DNA from: JBGSKY01 sp041740995
Lineage (GTDB): Bacteria; Planctomycetota; Planctomycetia; Pirellulales; Pirellulaceae
Direction of reading: 5' to 3'
Assembly (NCBI GenBank): GCA_041740995.1
Contig: JBGSKY010000094.1
Location: 1 to 64,000 of the forward strand
Length of the DNA: 64,000 nt
Position 1 is the first letter of the stretch. Each line of letters starts with the position of its first letter. The notes beneath the pieces were generated by a model, which worked only from the letters and a program-made list of their open reading frames with translations, did no database searches and was not told the DNA's origin. Made by a program: the position numbers and the translations under genes. This document shows positions 8,870 to 16,240 of the stretch, one piece after another.

Positions 8870-10621
8870 TTAATGATTCCATTGAAGTTCGGCACAATTG
8901 AAAAGCGCAAAGGCGACGTCAGTGCAATCTCGAATCTCGCCCCTTCGTGATTGACGTGCCGATCCTGTCTTTATCTCCGAGTTGTCCATCCACTGGGCAA
9001 GCAAGCTTTGCATTTCATCGGCGGTTGGATATCGATTGAGGATCAGCAAATACAATTGCTCGATTCGCTGTTCGTCGCTGGCAGCGAAGGCACCGATTCT
9101 GGAAACTGCATTGGCAACTAACTCCGGTTTCGTCGCCTCGCCAGTCGGCTTACCGTTCATTAGCAACAGACGCTGGGCAACGGTCGGCGCGATCGCTGCC
9201 AACTCTGCATCACCGGCGTCGCCGAATCGTTTGGCGAATTTGTTCCCTTCGTCATAGCGTCCCAACGACTCAAGCAAACTTTCATCTGATAATCGCGTGA
9301 GCTGGGACGCTTGTAAGATCGAGTAGACTATTTGCTCTGGCCGCAAGCGGCTGACAGGAAAGACGGCGAACAATTGCTCATGCTCAATCGTTGGTTCAAA
9401 GCCATCGACTTGCGATCGTCGTTGAAAAGCCTCGCTGGCGACGATCGAACGGATAAGTTGCTTGAAGCTGAATTTTTCGTCCACCAAAACTTTCGCCAAT
9501 TCGTCCAGCGGTTCGATTAGTTTCGCGTCCGCTGTGATGTGGTCCACCGGCGCGACAAGTGGCTGACCGAGCATCAAATTCCAGACGCGGTTGGCGGTCG
9601 CTCTTGCAAAATGTTCGTTTCTGGAATCTGTCAGCCATTTGGCGAACGCTTTACGATTGGGCAAACTTGAATCATACAATTCCGCGTCGAAGGGGACTTT
9701 GGCCTCAATCGTTGCCGGCTCGCTTTGGCCCAATAAAGCTGTTTCGTAGGGTCGCTTGTCATCCACCAAACCGACGAGTGGATTCTTGATACTCACGCTA
9801 CCAAAGAACGCGGCAAGCTGATGAAAGTCCAATTGGGTTCCAGCGCGTACGCCTTCTTCACAGGCAAAATTTGTATTGCCTAGAAAGTCGTCGTGGCACT
9901 GCAAGCAATCGATACGCTGCCCCAGGAAGACTCGCGCTGTTCGGCCCGCAATGCGAATTGGATCAGCTCGATTCTTTTGATCGCCATCGGCCGTCGCAGT
10001 GTAAAAATTGACTTGCGGCTTGTCGGTCCATAAACCTTCCGACGCGATCATCGTCTGGACAAGTTCATCGTAGGGTAAATCGTTTCGCAGTTGCTCGCCC
10101 AGCCAAAGCGAGAACTTTCGTCGTCGATAAAGCAAAAAGGGCCCTTCGTCGTTTCCAACAAAGTATCGAGTGTAACGTTCCGCCCAATAGCTCGACCATC
10201 GTGAATCAGCCAGACAGCTTTCCAAGTAAGCATCGACACGACTCGCTTCGGGCATTTGTTCCAATTGGCGAATGTCTTGCAAGCTCATCCCAGAGCCGAG
10301 CAGCGAAAGCGATATTCGACGACAAACGGTCAACCAATCCGCTTGCTTGGCAACCTGCAAATCCGCCGCTTGGCAATTGCGATTGAGGCTCTCGTCAAAC
10401 GCCTGAATTCTCTGTTTTGGATTGACGGTCGCTGCACTACTTAAATCTGCGCTGCGGTTGCTTGCCGTTGTTAGCGGCGACAAGTTGCTATCTTCGCTCG
10501 GGTTACTTGATTTTCCGATCAGACCTGATTCGTATCGGCTCGGCGAGCTGAAAACTAGCAGACTCACTGCCGTTACGCCGGCCAATCCCAAGGCGAGCAA
10601 GTTTCGTCGGATGTGGGCCAT
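8870..10621 (-). CDS. DUF1549/DUF1553 domain protein (short form)
   Basis: 583 aa from the ATG at 10619-10621; a TTG five codons upstream (10634-10636) is the alternative. An N-terminal membrane/signal segment (LLALGLAGVTAVSLLVF) is followed by the DUF1549 domain (about 80-300) with a haem-binding-type motif CLQCHDD. The DUF1553 domain (about 320-570) contains NRVWNLMLGQPLV, RLRPEQIVYSILQ and LYLLILNRYPTADE. Unlike the paralogues at 52.3 and 56.6 kb it lacks the N-terminal PSCyt1 cytochrome segment, so only one CxxCH is present. The function of the family is unknown; export plus CxxCH suggests a periplasmic haem protein. It forms an operon with the DUF1501 gene below it. Confidence 0.88.
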   Translation of the reverse strand: MAHIRRNLLALGLAGVTAVSLLVFSSPSRYESGLIGKSSNPSEDSNLSPLTTASNRSADLSSAATVNPKQRIQAFDESLNRNCQAADLQVAKQADWLTVCRRISLSLLGSGMSLQDIRQLEQMPEASRVDAYLESCLADSRWSSYWAERYTRYFVGNDEGPFLLYRRRKFSLWLGEQLRNDLPYDELVQTMIASEGLWTDKPQVNFYTATADGDQKNRADPIRIAGRTARVFLGQRIDCLQCHDDFLGNTNFACEEGVRAGTQLDFHQLAAFFGSVSIKNPLVGLVDDKRPYETALLGQSEPATIEAKVPFDAELYDSSLPNRKAFAKWLTDSRNEHFARATANRVWNLMLGQPLVAPVDHITADAKLIEPLDELAKVLVDEKFSFKQLIRSIVASEAFQRRSQVDGFEPTIEHEQLFAVFPVSRLRPEQIVYSILQASQLTRLSDESLLESLGRYDEGNKFAKRFGDAGDAELAAIAPTVAQRLLLMNGKPTGEATKPELVANAVSRIGAFAASDEQRIEQLYLLILNRYPTADEMQSLLAQWMDNSEIKTGSARQSRRGEIRDCTDVAFALFNCAELQWNH

Positions 10622-11477
10622 TTCACTTACTCGCAAAATTTTAGAGAGACCAATTCGAAGCGCTGAATCAGAGTTTATTCGTTCTCAACAACGTGATCTT
10701 GGAAAGAATCTATCTAGGTTAACATTTATCCAGACCAGCGCAAGCAAAATGCGGAGCCGAAAAGTATCTGTCTACCCGATTGCACGGTTGCCGCAAGCGA
10801 TGATACGATAGCCTTAAGCCAATGTAGCAAAGCGATTTAGGGTCGAATCCAACCTTTGGAATACACCTAGTCAAATTCGCCGCAAACCGGCCTTACTGTT
10901 GTTCTTTCCCTCGATTTTTGTTGTCCAGCAGCTCACGGGCTAGCCATTATTCTAACCATTTGTTCTGCTGGCACGAGACAAATCGATCCGATCGAATGAG
11001 TCAAATGATGATTCCACTGTTCTGCGTGCTCGCGATTTGCAGTCTCTTGGCAGGCGTGTGTGTTTGGATTGTCGAGAAAACATCCGCTGAGCTTTCCGCT
11101 CGCCAATCGATTCCGGTTGGCAATCGGACCGCGGCCTTTCTCGGTTGCCCGAATTTCGCCTCAAATCTTGATTTGCTTTTGAGAAGCCGCCTTGACCGGC
11201 GAGCCGAACGTGTAGTGCGTTGGGCAATTGGAAAAAATTGGCTCCGCTGTCGTTTTGCATTAATTGCGGATGACGACTCGATCGAAACGCGTTTATCTCG
11301 TCAAAAATCGAGCACTACCAATTAATCAAACGTAGCAGCTCGTCAGACCTTACCTGCTCATCGCTCAGACTTTCGAAGTGACTGACGTCATCGACAATTG
11401 ATGACCGTCATCGCTTCGTTCCGCGCGATGCGGCTGGGCTAGTCGAAAAGCCATGCTACGAGAAATGCAGGCTTCAA
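10622..11477. other. 856-bp region with at most one small gene
   Basis: This region lies between the divergent DUF1549 gene and rny. It must contain the promoters for both. Apart from the doubtful small frame at 10996-11325 I see no gene, RNA or repeat. Just before rny, the bases around 11469-11471 (AGG) give a modest ribosome-binding site for its GTG start. Confidence 0.5.
10996..11325 (+). CDS. Possible small membrane protein
   Basis: 109 codons from the ATG at 10996. The N-terminus has one hydrophobic segment (IPLFCVLAICSLLAGVCVWIV), as in a signal anchor, followed by a basic, arginine-rich tail. Nothing is recognised by similarity and no ribosome-binding site is evident. It could be a real single-pass protein or a chance frame in the leader region of rny. 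Confidence 0.3.
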   Translation: MSQMMIPLFCVLAICSLLAGVCVWIVEKTSAELSARQSIPVGNRTAAFLGCPNFASNLDLLLRSRLDRRAERVVRWAIGKNWLRCRFALIADDDSIETRLSRQKSSTTN

Positions 11478-13076
11478 GTGTTCGAAATCTTTCTCCCTAT
11501 AGCCCAAGTTCCCAGTGACGGAACTAATGGCGGCTTCGTCATACTGATAACCGCAATCGTTGGACTTGTCATTGGAGTTGTCCTGTGGCATTTCTTCGGC
11601 GTCATTCGCGGTCGAGATGCCAAAACGCAAGCGACCAAAATCTTGGAGCAAGCAAAAATTGACGCGGCAAATGCTGTCAAACAAGCCGAGCTAGAGAAGA
11701 AGGAAAAACTTCTGTCGCTCCAAAGTAAGTTCGATTCCGAGATTAACTCCCAACGAACCGAGTTGTCCAAACGCGACAAATCGATCGAGTCACGAGAATT
11801 GCAGCTAAAGCAAGCAACCGACGAATTTCGGAAGCAAGAAAAATTTGTTGAACAATCACAACGCAAGCTGGCCGAACGCTTAGATGAAGCGACACGACGT
11901 GGCAAGGAATACGGACGGCTGATCGAAAAGCAAAACGAAGAGCTCCAAAAAACGGCTGGCTTGACCAAGGAACGAGCAACCGAAATGCTGATGCAAAGCC
12001 TTCAAAAAGAGCTTAGCAGCGAGGTCGGGAGTGTCCTATTGAAACACGAACGTCGCGTCACTGAACAAGCTGATCAAAAAGCACGTGACATCATTTTGAC
12101 TGCCATGCAGCGTTACGCATCGGCGCATACCGCGGAAAACACGACCAGCACGATCGATATTCCCAACGACGATATGAAAGGACGCATCATCGGTCGCGAG
12201 GGACGAAATATTCGGGCTTTCGAAAAGGCAACCGGAACTGACGTGATCATTGACGATACGCCTGGGGTTGTCATCGTAAGCGGATTTGATCCCGTTCGAC
12301 GCGAGGTCGCTCGCCAAACGTTGACCAAGCTGATTACCGATGGCCGCATTCACCCTGCCCGCATCGAAGAGTTGACCGCGAGCACCCAAAAAGAGATCGA
12401 GAAATTCATCCTGCGAAAGGGCGAGGAAGCCGCCGAAGAGCTGGGTATTTCCAACATTCCGCAAGGTGTTTTAGAAATCCTCGGGCGACTGCACTTCCGA
12501 ACCAGTTATTCGCAAAACGTGCTCCGGCACAGCGTCGAAGTCGCATTTTTGACCGGCATGATGGCGGAACTGATCGGATTGGACCCAGTTATTGGTCGCC
12601 GCGCCGGATTGCTGCACGACATCGGCAAAGCGGCCGACCATGAGACCGAGGGCGGACATCCGAAGATCGGAGCAGACTTGCTGAAGCGGTTTGGCGAAAA
12701 CGAACACGTCGTTCATGCGGCCCTTGGGCATCACGATCAGTTGACAACCGATTATCCCTACACATTGCTCGTGGCTACAGCGGACGCTTGCAGCGCCTCC
12801 CGGCCTGGAGCGCGTCGCGAATCGCTGGAACGCTACGTGAAGCGAATGGAGGAGCTTGAAACGATCGCTCGCAGCTTTGCCGGCGTCGAACAAGCGTTTG
12901 CGATTCAAGCCGGCCGTGAGCTGCGCGTGATTGCCAATTCGACAACGACTGACGACGCCGCCGCTGCCAAGATTTGCCGCGATATTGCCCGTGCTTTCGA
13001 ACAGCAACTGCAGTATCCAGGCGAAATTAAAGTCACGGTCCTCCGCGAAACACGCTACACCGAGTTGGCCCGCTAA
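11478..13076 (+). CDS. rny: Ribonuclease Y
   Basis: 532 aa. Membrane-anchored endoribonuclease that starts mRNA decay. The N-terminal transmembrane helix (about 20-42, FVILITAIVGLVIGVVLW) is followed by a long coiled coil (about 45-200). A KH RNA-binding domain follows (MKGRIIGREGRNIRAFE, about 230-285), then an HD metal-dependent phosphohydrolase domain with the HD pair at about residues 380-381 (LLHDIGKAADHE). Length and domain order match the family (about 520 aa). The start is GTG at 11478 with an AGG six bases upstream. The next gene is ymdB, the pairing also known from Firmicutes, so the two are probably co-transcribed. Confidence 0.97.
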   Translation: MFEIFLPIAQVPSDGTNGGFVILITAIVGLVIGVVLWHFFGVIRGRDAKTQATKILEQAKIDAANAVKQAELEKKEKLLSLQSKFDSEINSQRTELSKRDKSIESRELQLKQATDEFRKQEKFVEQSQRKLAERLDEATRRGKEYGRLIEKQNEELQKTAGLTKERATEMLMQSLQKELSSEVGSVLLKHERRVTEQADQKARDIILTAMQRYASAHTAENTTSTIDIPNDDMKGRIIGREGRNIRAFEKATGTDVIIDDTPGVVIVSGFDPVRREVARQTLTKLITDGRIHPARIEELTASTQKEIEKFILRKGEEAAEELGISNIPQGVLEILGRLHFRTSYSQNVLRHSVEVAFLTGMMAELIGLDPVIGRRAGLLHDIGKAADHETEGGHPKIGADLLKRFGENEHVVHAALGHHDQLTTDYPYTLLVATADACSASRPGARRESLERYVKRMEELETIARSFAGVEQAFAIQAGRELRVIANSTTTDDAAAAKICRDIARAFEQQLQYPGEIKVTVLRETRYTELAR

Positions 13077-13127
13077 AAAACGCATCAAAGCGGCGCATTT
13101 CAGCTTCCATTCCCCGGAACCGATGGC

Positions 13128-13961
13128 ATGAATTCTGACCAGACTTATCCACCAGTGACAGCCAATTGTGTCCGCTGCGTTATGGTAGGGGACATCGTCG
13201 GGCGACCTGGAATGCAAATCGCAATCGCCGCCGCGGACCTATTCCGCGAGCGGGCTCACGCCGATTTTTTAGTCGCCAATGGAGAGAATGCAGCGGACGG
13301 AACTGGTATTCGAATTCGGGAATTTGAGCGACTCATTGGGGCTGGTTACGACGTCGTTACGCTGGGCGATCACGTTTACAAGAAGCGAGAGATTATCGTC
13401 GCCTTGAAGGAATCGTCGCGGTTGATTCGACCGCTAAATTTTCCAGTGGCTTCGGCTGGCAATGGAGCGACAACTGTAATGACACGCAGCGGAATTCCAG
13501 TCAGTGTCATCTCCTTGATGGGCCGCGTTTTTATGCGTCCAGTCGATTGCCCCTTTGAAGCGATCGACGAATTGTTGAGCAAACGCAACGATTTGGCAGT
13601 CGTAAAGCTGTTAGACTTCCATGCTGAAGCAACAAGCGACAAACAGTCGATGGGCTGGCATCTAGATGGTCGGATTAGTGCGATTTTTGGAACTCACACG
13701 CACGTAGTGACAGCAGACGAACAGATTCTTCCGACTGGAACTGGCTACCATACCGACGTCGGAATGACCGGACCATTCCGCAGCGTATTAGGCCGCAAGA
13801 TCGATGCTGTATTGCAAGCAACCATCGGATTTGAGCCAGTTGCCTTTCAAGTCGCCACTCAAGACGTTCGCATTAGTGCAACTTGTGTCGATGTGGATCT
13901 ACAGAGCGGTCATTGCAAATCGATCTTCCGAATCCAATGGTCGCAAAGCGAAACCACCTGA
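13128..13961 (+). CDS. ymdB: YmdB-family metallophosphoesterase (2',3'-cyclic nucleotide phosphodiesterase)
   Basis: 277 aa, TIGR00282/YmdB family of calcineurin-like phosphodiesterases. The visible metal-site motifs are MVGDIVGRPG near the start, VANGENAADGTG, TLGDHVYKKREI, VVKLLDFHAEATSDK and a final GTHTHVVTADEQILPTGTGY. Where the family consensus has GNHxW after the third block, this protein has GDHVY, so Asp replaces Asn. The B. subtilis homologue hydrolyses 2',3'-cAMP and affects biofilm and motility decisions. Here the gene lies 51 bp after rny, so a link to RNA turnover products is plausible. It converges on rpsG. Confidence 0.93.
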   Translation: MNSDQTYPPVTANCVRCVMVGDIVGRPGMQIAIAAADLFRERAHADFLVANGENAADGTGIRIREFERLIGAGYDVVTLGDHVYKKREIIVALKESSRLIRPLNFPVASAGNGATTVMTRSGIPVSVISLMGRVFMRPVDCPFEAIDELLSKRNDLAVVKLLDFHAEATSDKQSMGWHLDGRISAIFGTHTHVVTADEQILPTGTGYHTDVGMTGPFRSVLGRKIDAVLQATIGFEPVAFQVATQDVRISATCVDVDLQSGHCKSIFRIQWSQSETT

Positions 13962-14003
13962 ACATTTTCTGCGGCAAAGACTTGAAGCCGCTGGATTCGC
14001 AGA

Positions 14004-14029
14004 TCGTTCCAGACCTAGCACTGGAACGA
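14004..14029. terminator. Hairpin between convergent ymdB and rpsG
   Basis: TCGTTCCAG at 14004-14012 and CTGGAACGA at 14021-14029 make a perfect 9-bp stem with an 8-nt loop. It lies in the 113-bp gap between the 3' ends of ymdB (plus) and rpsG (minus). Its position suits a shared bidirectional terminator. Neither strand has a strong T-run after the stem, so Rho-dependent or structure-assisted ending is possible. Confidence 0.5.
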
Positions 14030-14074
14030 AAGAAAATACTCGCGGTACGATTCGGAAAATACCAGGCGAGACAA

Positions 14075-14545
14075 CTACCAAGCGAAGTGGGCGAACGCTT
14101 TATTTGCATCGGCCATGCGGTGCGTGTTTTCGCGTTTGGTGATCGCAGCACCTTCTTTGCGGAATGCGCCCATCAATTCGTCCGCGAGTTTCAGATGCGT
14201 CGCACGACCTTTTTTGTCACGAACGGCGGCCAAGATCCAGCGAAATGCCAGCGATTGCTGACGGCTGCGATTGACTTGCATTGGAACTTGATAGGAAGCA
14301 CCACCAACACGCTTGCTTCGAACTTCAACGTAAGGCTTAACGTTCTCGATTGCTTGCTCGAAAACTTCAATCGCTGGACGCTCAGGAACCTTTTTCTGGA
14401 TTTCGTCCAACGCGTTGTACAGTACCGCGTAAGCAGTCGTTTTCTTGCCGTCGTACATCAAGCAATTACCAAACTTAGCAGCCAAGAGCGAATTGAATTT
14501 CGGATCTGGCTTGAGAGTCGTACGTGAAGCGGTAATCTTGCCCAT
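14075..14545 (-). CDS. rpsG: 30S ribosomal protein S7
   Basis: 156 aa, full length for the family. It binds the 3' major domain of 16S rRNA and nucleates head assembly of the small subunit. Typical stretches include KFGNCLMYDGKKTTAY, ALDEIQKKVPERPAIEVFEQ, VRSKRVGGASYQVP and KREnTHRMADANKAFAHF. It follows rpsL by 68 bp on the same strand, as in the str operon. However, fusA and tuf do not follow: the next gene downstream is the convergent ymdB. Confidence 0.98.
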   Translation of the reverse strand: MGKITASRTTLKPDPKFNSLLAAKFGNCLMYDGKKTTAYAVLYNALDEIQKKVPERPAIEVFEQAIENVKPYVEVRSKRVGGASYQVPMQVNRSRQQSLAFRWILAAVRDKKGRATHLKLADELMGAFRKEGAAITKRENTHRMADANKAFAHFAW

Positions 14546-14613
14546 GGATACTGTTTAGTCGAAGTAGGTTGCGAAAGGGGAATTTTAGTTAGCAATGAGT
14601 TAGACAGAGCAGA

Positions 14614-14982
14614 CTATGGTTTCTTGGCACCATAACGGCTGCGGGATTGCTTACGACCGCTGACGCCGAGTGTATCGCGGCTGCCTCGGACGACTTGATA
14701 TCGAACACCTGGCAAATCGCGAACACGACCGCCGCGGATCAAGACGATCGAGTGTTCCTGAAGATTGTGGCCTTCACCAGGAATATAAACCGTCACTTCC
14801 TTGCCATTGCTCAGTCGAACACGGGTGATTTTTCGAAGCGCCGAGTTCGGTTTTTTTGGTGTCATCGTTCGCACCAGCAAGCAAACGCCCTGACGTTGCG
14901 GGCATTTGTCCAAGACTGGGCTCTTGGTGGTATTGCGTTGAACGACGCGGGTTTTTCGGACGAGCTGGTTGATCGTAGGCAT
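14614..14982 (-). CDS. rpsL: 30S ribosomal protein S12
   Basis: 122 aa decoding-centre protein. It contains the invariant TPKKPNSALRK and EGHNLQEHSIVLIRGGR loops and the RDLPGVRY loop. Lys43 and the following lysine (TPKK) are the unmutated forms associated with streptomycin sensitivity. It is the first gene of an rpsL-rpsG pair, 83 bp below the tRNA-Leu gene on the same strand, and may share its transcript. No strong Shine-Dalgarno sequence is visible before the ATG at 14980-14982. Confidence 0.98.
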   Translation of the reverse strand: MPTINQLVRKTRVVQRNTTKSPVLDKCPQRQGVCLLVRTMTPKKPNSALRKITRVRLSNGKEVTVYIPGEGHNLQEHSIVLIRGGRVRDLPGVRYQVVRGSRDTLGVSGRKQSRSRYGAKKP

Positions 14983-15065
14983 GGAAAGCTTTGAAAAACG
15001 TTAGTTTTCGAACATAAATATCGACGTGACGTCCGTTTGAACGCTGGACGACGCTGAATTTTGAC

Positions 15066-15148
15066 TACCAAAGGTGGGACTCGAACCCACACGGGTATTA
15101 CCCCACTGGATTTTGAGTCCAGCGCGTCTGCCATTCCGCCACTTTGGC
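15066..15148 (-). tRNA. tRNA-Leu(CAA)
   Basis: The 83-nt cloverleaf can be folded by hand. The acceptor is GCCAAAG with CTTTGGT (G1-U72 wobble) and the discriminator is A. The D arm is GCG/CGC and the anticodon stem is CTGGA/TCCAG around loop CTCAAAA, giving anticodon CAA (reads UUG). A long class II variable arm has a GGG/CCC stem, and the T arm is GTGGG-TTCGAGT-CCCAC. The long variable arm plus anticodon identifies Leu. The 3' CCA is not encoded. Confidence 0.96.
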
Positions 15149-15196
15149 CTGAAAGCACCGGTGGCCAGTTGGCTCGGTCGCTTCTGAGGAGGGGAG

Positions 15197-15226
15197 AGTT
15201 TAACCGCACCGGCAACTTCTCGACAA
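15197..15226 (-). promoter_or_regulatory. Putative promoter of tRNA-Leu (and perhaps rpsL-rpsG)
   Basis: On the minus strand, TTGTCG (15221-15226) and TAAACT (15197-15202) are separated by 18 bp. Each matches four of six consensus bases of a housekeeping sigma promoter. The predicted start would fall about 40 bases before the tRNA 5' end. It is supported only by motif and position. Confidence 0.4.
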
Positions 15227-15309
15227 GAGCTAACGGGATGCTTTTTCGGGCAAAGACGACCGAAAAACGACATTTCGTACCTTGCAACCATTTTTAAAGC
15301 TCAACAGGC

Positions 15310-15339
15310 ATGACGAATTCGCCAAACGCGATCTATAAT
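15310..15339 (+). promoter_or_regulatory. Putative sigma70-type promoter for the polysaccharide cluster
   Basis: A perfect TATAAT (15334-15339) is preceded, at 18-bp spacing, by ATGACG (15310-15315), four of six to the -35 consensus. It lies about 75 bp before the NusG-like gene that opens the plus-strand cluster. The position and the perfect -10 make it the best promoter candidate I found in the window. Confidence 0.5.
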
Positions 15340-15414
15340 TGCCCAATTGTCTTGGCCAGCCGTTTCAAGGTCGCTGGCTTGATTTGACTTGTCGTTCTCA
15401 ATATTGATGGAAAT

Positions 15415-15972
15415 ATGCCTTTACTAGGTGCAGAAATCGATCAATGGCCAGCTCAATTGATCACATCGGATGCTGCATTGGAGCATCCGTGGTGGGTGAT
15501 GTACACGCTTGCTCGCCAAGAGAAAAAGCTGATGCGGATCTTGGTCGAAGAACAAATCCGATTCTATTCACCCGTAATCACGCGGCGTTACCGCTCACCT
15601 AACGGTCGACTTAGAGTTTCGTACGAACCGCTATTCGCCAACTATGTTTTTGTTCAGGGCGAGGAAACCGAACGTTACCGAACGATATGCACAGGCTGCA
15701 TTTCTCGGTGCTTGGAAGTCATTGAACGGGAGGCTTTCGTCGAGGATTTGCGTCAGGTGTATGAACTCATTGCAACCGGTTGTGCTGTCTCGCCAGAATC
15801 TCGCATCGAAGCAGGCCAAAAAGTCCGCGTCAAAAACGGCGTCTTTAAAGGTTTTGAAGGCAGCGTTCTTCGCCGTGAAAACGAAGTCCGGTTGCTAGTT
15901 ACCGTCCGATACATGGGCCAAGGAGCGAGCGTTGCGCTCGACGATTGCCAGCTCGAAGTCATCGGCGAGTGA
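15415..15972 (+). CDS. NusG/RfaH-family specialised transcription factor
   Basis: 185 aa. The N-terminal NGN domain (about 25-120) starts with WWVMYTLARQEKKLMRIL and contains LFANYVFVQGE. A linker leads to a C-terminal KOW domain (about 130-183, GQKVRVKNGVFKGFEGSVL). This is the NusG fold, but the gene is not next to secE/rplK where housekeeping nusG normally lies. It heads a polysaccharide cluster, like RfaH, UpxY or LoaP. The likely role is processive antitermination of the long downstream operon by binding RNA polymerase; this is inferred from context. I found no E. coli-type ops element in the following leader. Confidence 0.88.
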   Translation: MPLLGAEIDQWPAQLITSDAALEHPWWVMYTLARQEKKLMRILVEEQIRFYSPVITRRYRSPNGRLRVSYEPLFANYVFVQGEETERYRTICTGCISRCLEVIEREAFVEDLRQVYELIATGCAVSPESRIEAGQKVRVKNGVFKGFEGSVLRRENEVRLLVTVRYMGQGASVALDDCQLEVIGE

Positions 15973-16240
15973 CAAGTTGTAACGGTTGTATCGGAGTAAG
16001 CGTCCAGTTTTTGTAGAATGAAGTTTCCGAGAATGGGTAACGCGATTGAGTTTGGCTACGTACAATAGGGACGATCGAAGCTTGCTTTAGCGGACGATTT
16101 TTTATCGCGGATCAACTCCGATCGCAATCAGCGAAGCTTGTCCATTCAAACTCACTCAACTTTAGATTAAAGAATTGTTTTGCCCCGTGGGTAATTCGGC
16201 CCCAAGCCGTCTGCCCTGCGGTGCCAATCGTTGCCGACCA

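Noticed and set aside
12471..13217. 248-codon frame antisense to rny and the start of ymdB
   Set aside because: It covers the conserved HD domain of RNase Y on the other strand and resembles nothing.
13883..14527. Long open frame on the plus strand opposite rpsG
   Set aside because: The minus strand encodes a full, unmistakable S7 protein; the plus-strand reading has no protein-like motifs and is a by-product of S7 codon bias.
14614..14982. Streptomycin-resistance change in rpsL
   Set aside because: The TPKKPNS segment has the normal lysines and the DLPGVRY loop is unchanged.
14647..14994. Open frame on the plus strand opposite rpsL
   Set aside because: S12 on the minus strand is complete and highly conserved; the antisense product is not recognisable.
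15973..16240. RfaH-type ops element in the leader after the NusG-like gene
   Set aside because: No sequence close to the E. coli ops consensus was found; only short direct repeats of GAAGCTTG are present, which may be chance.
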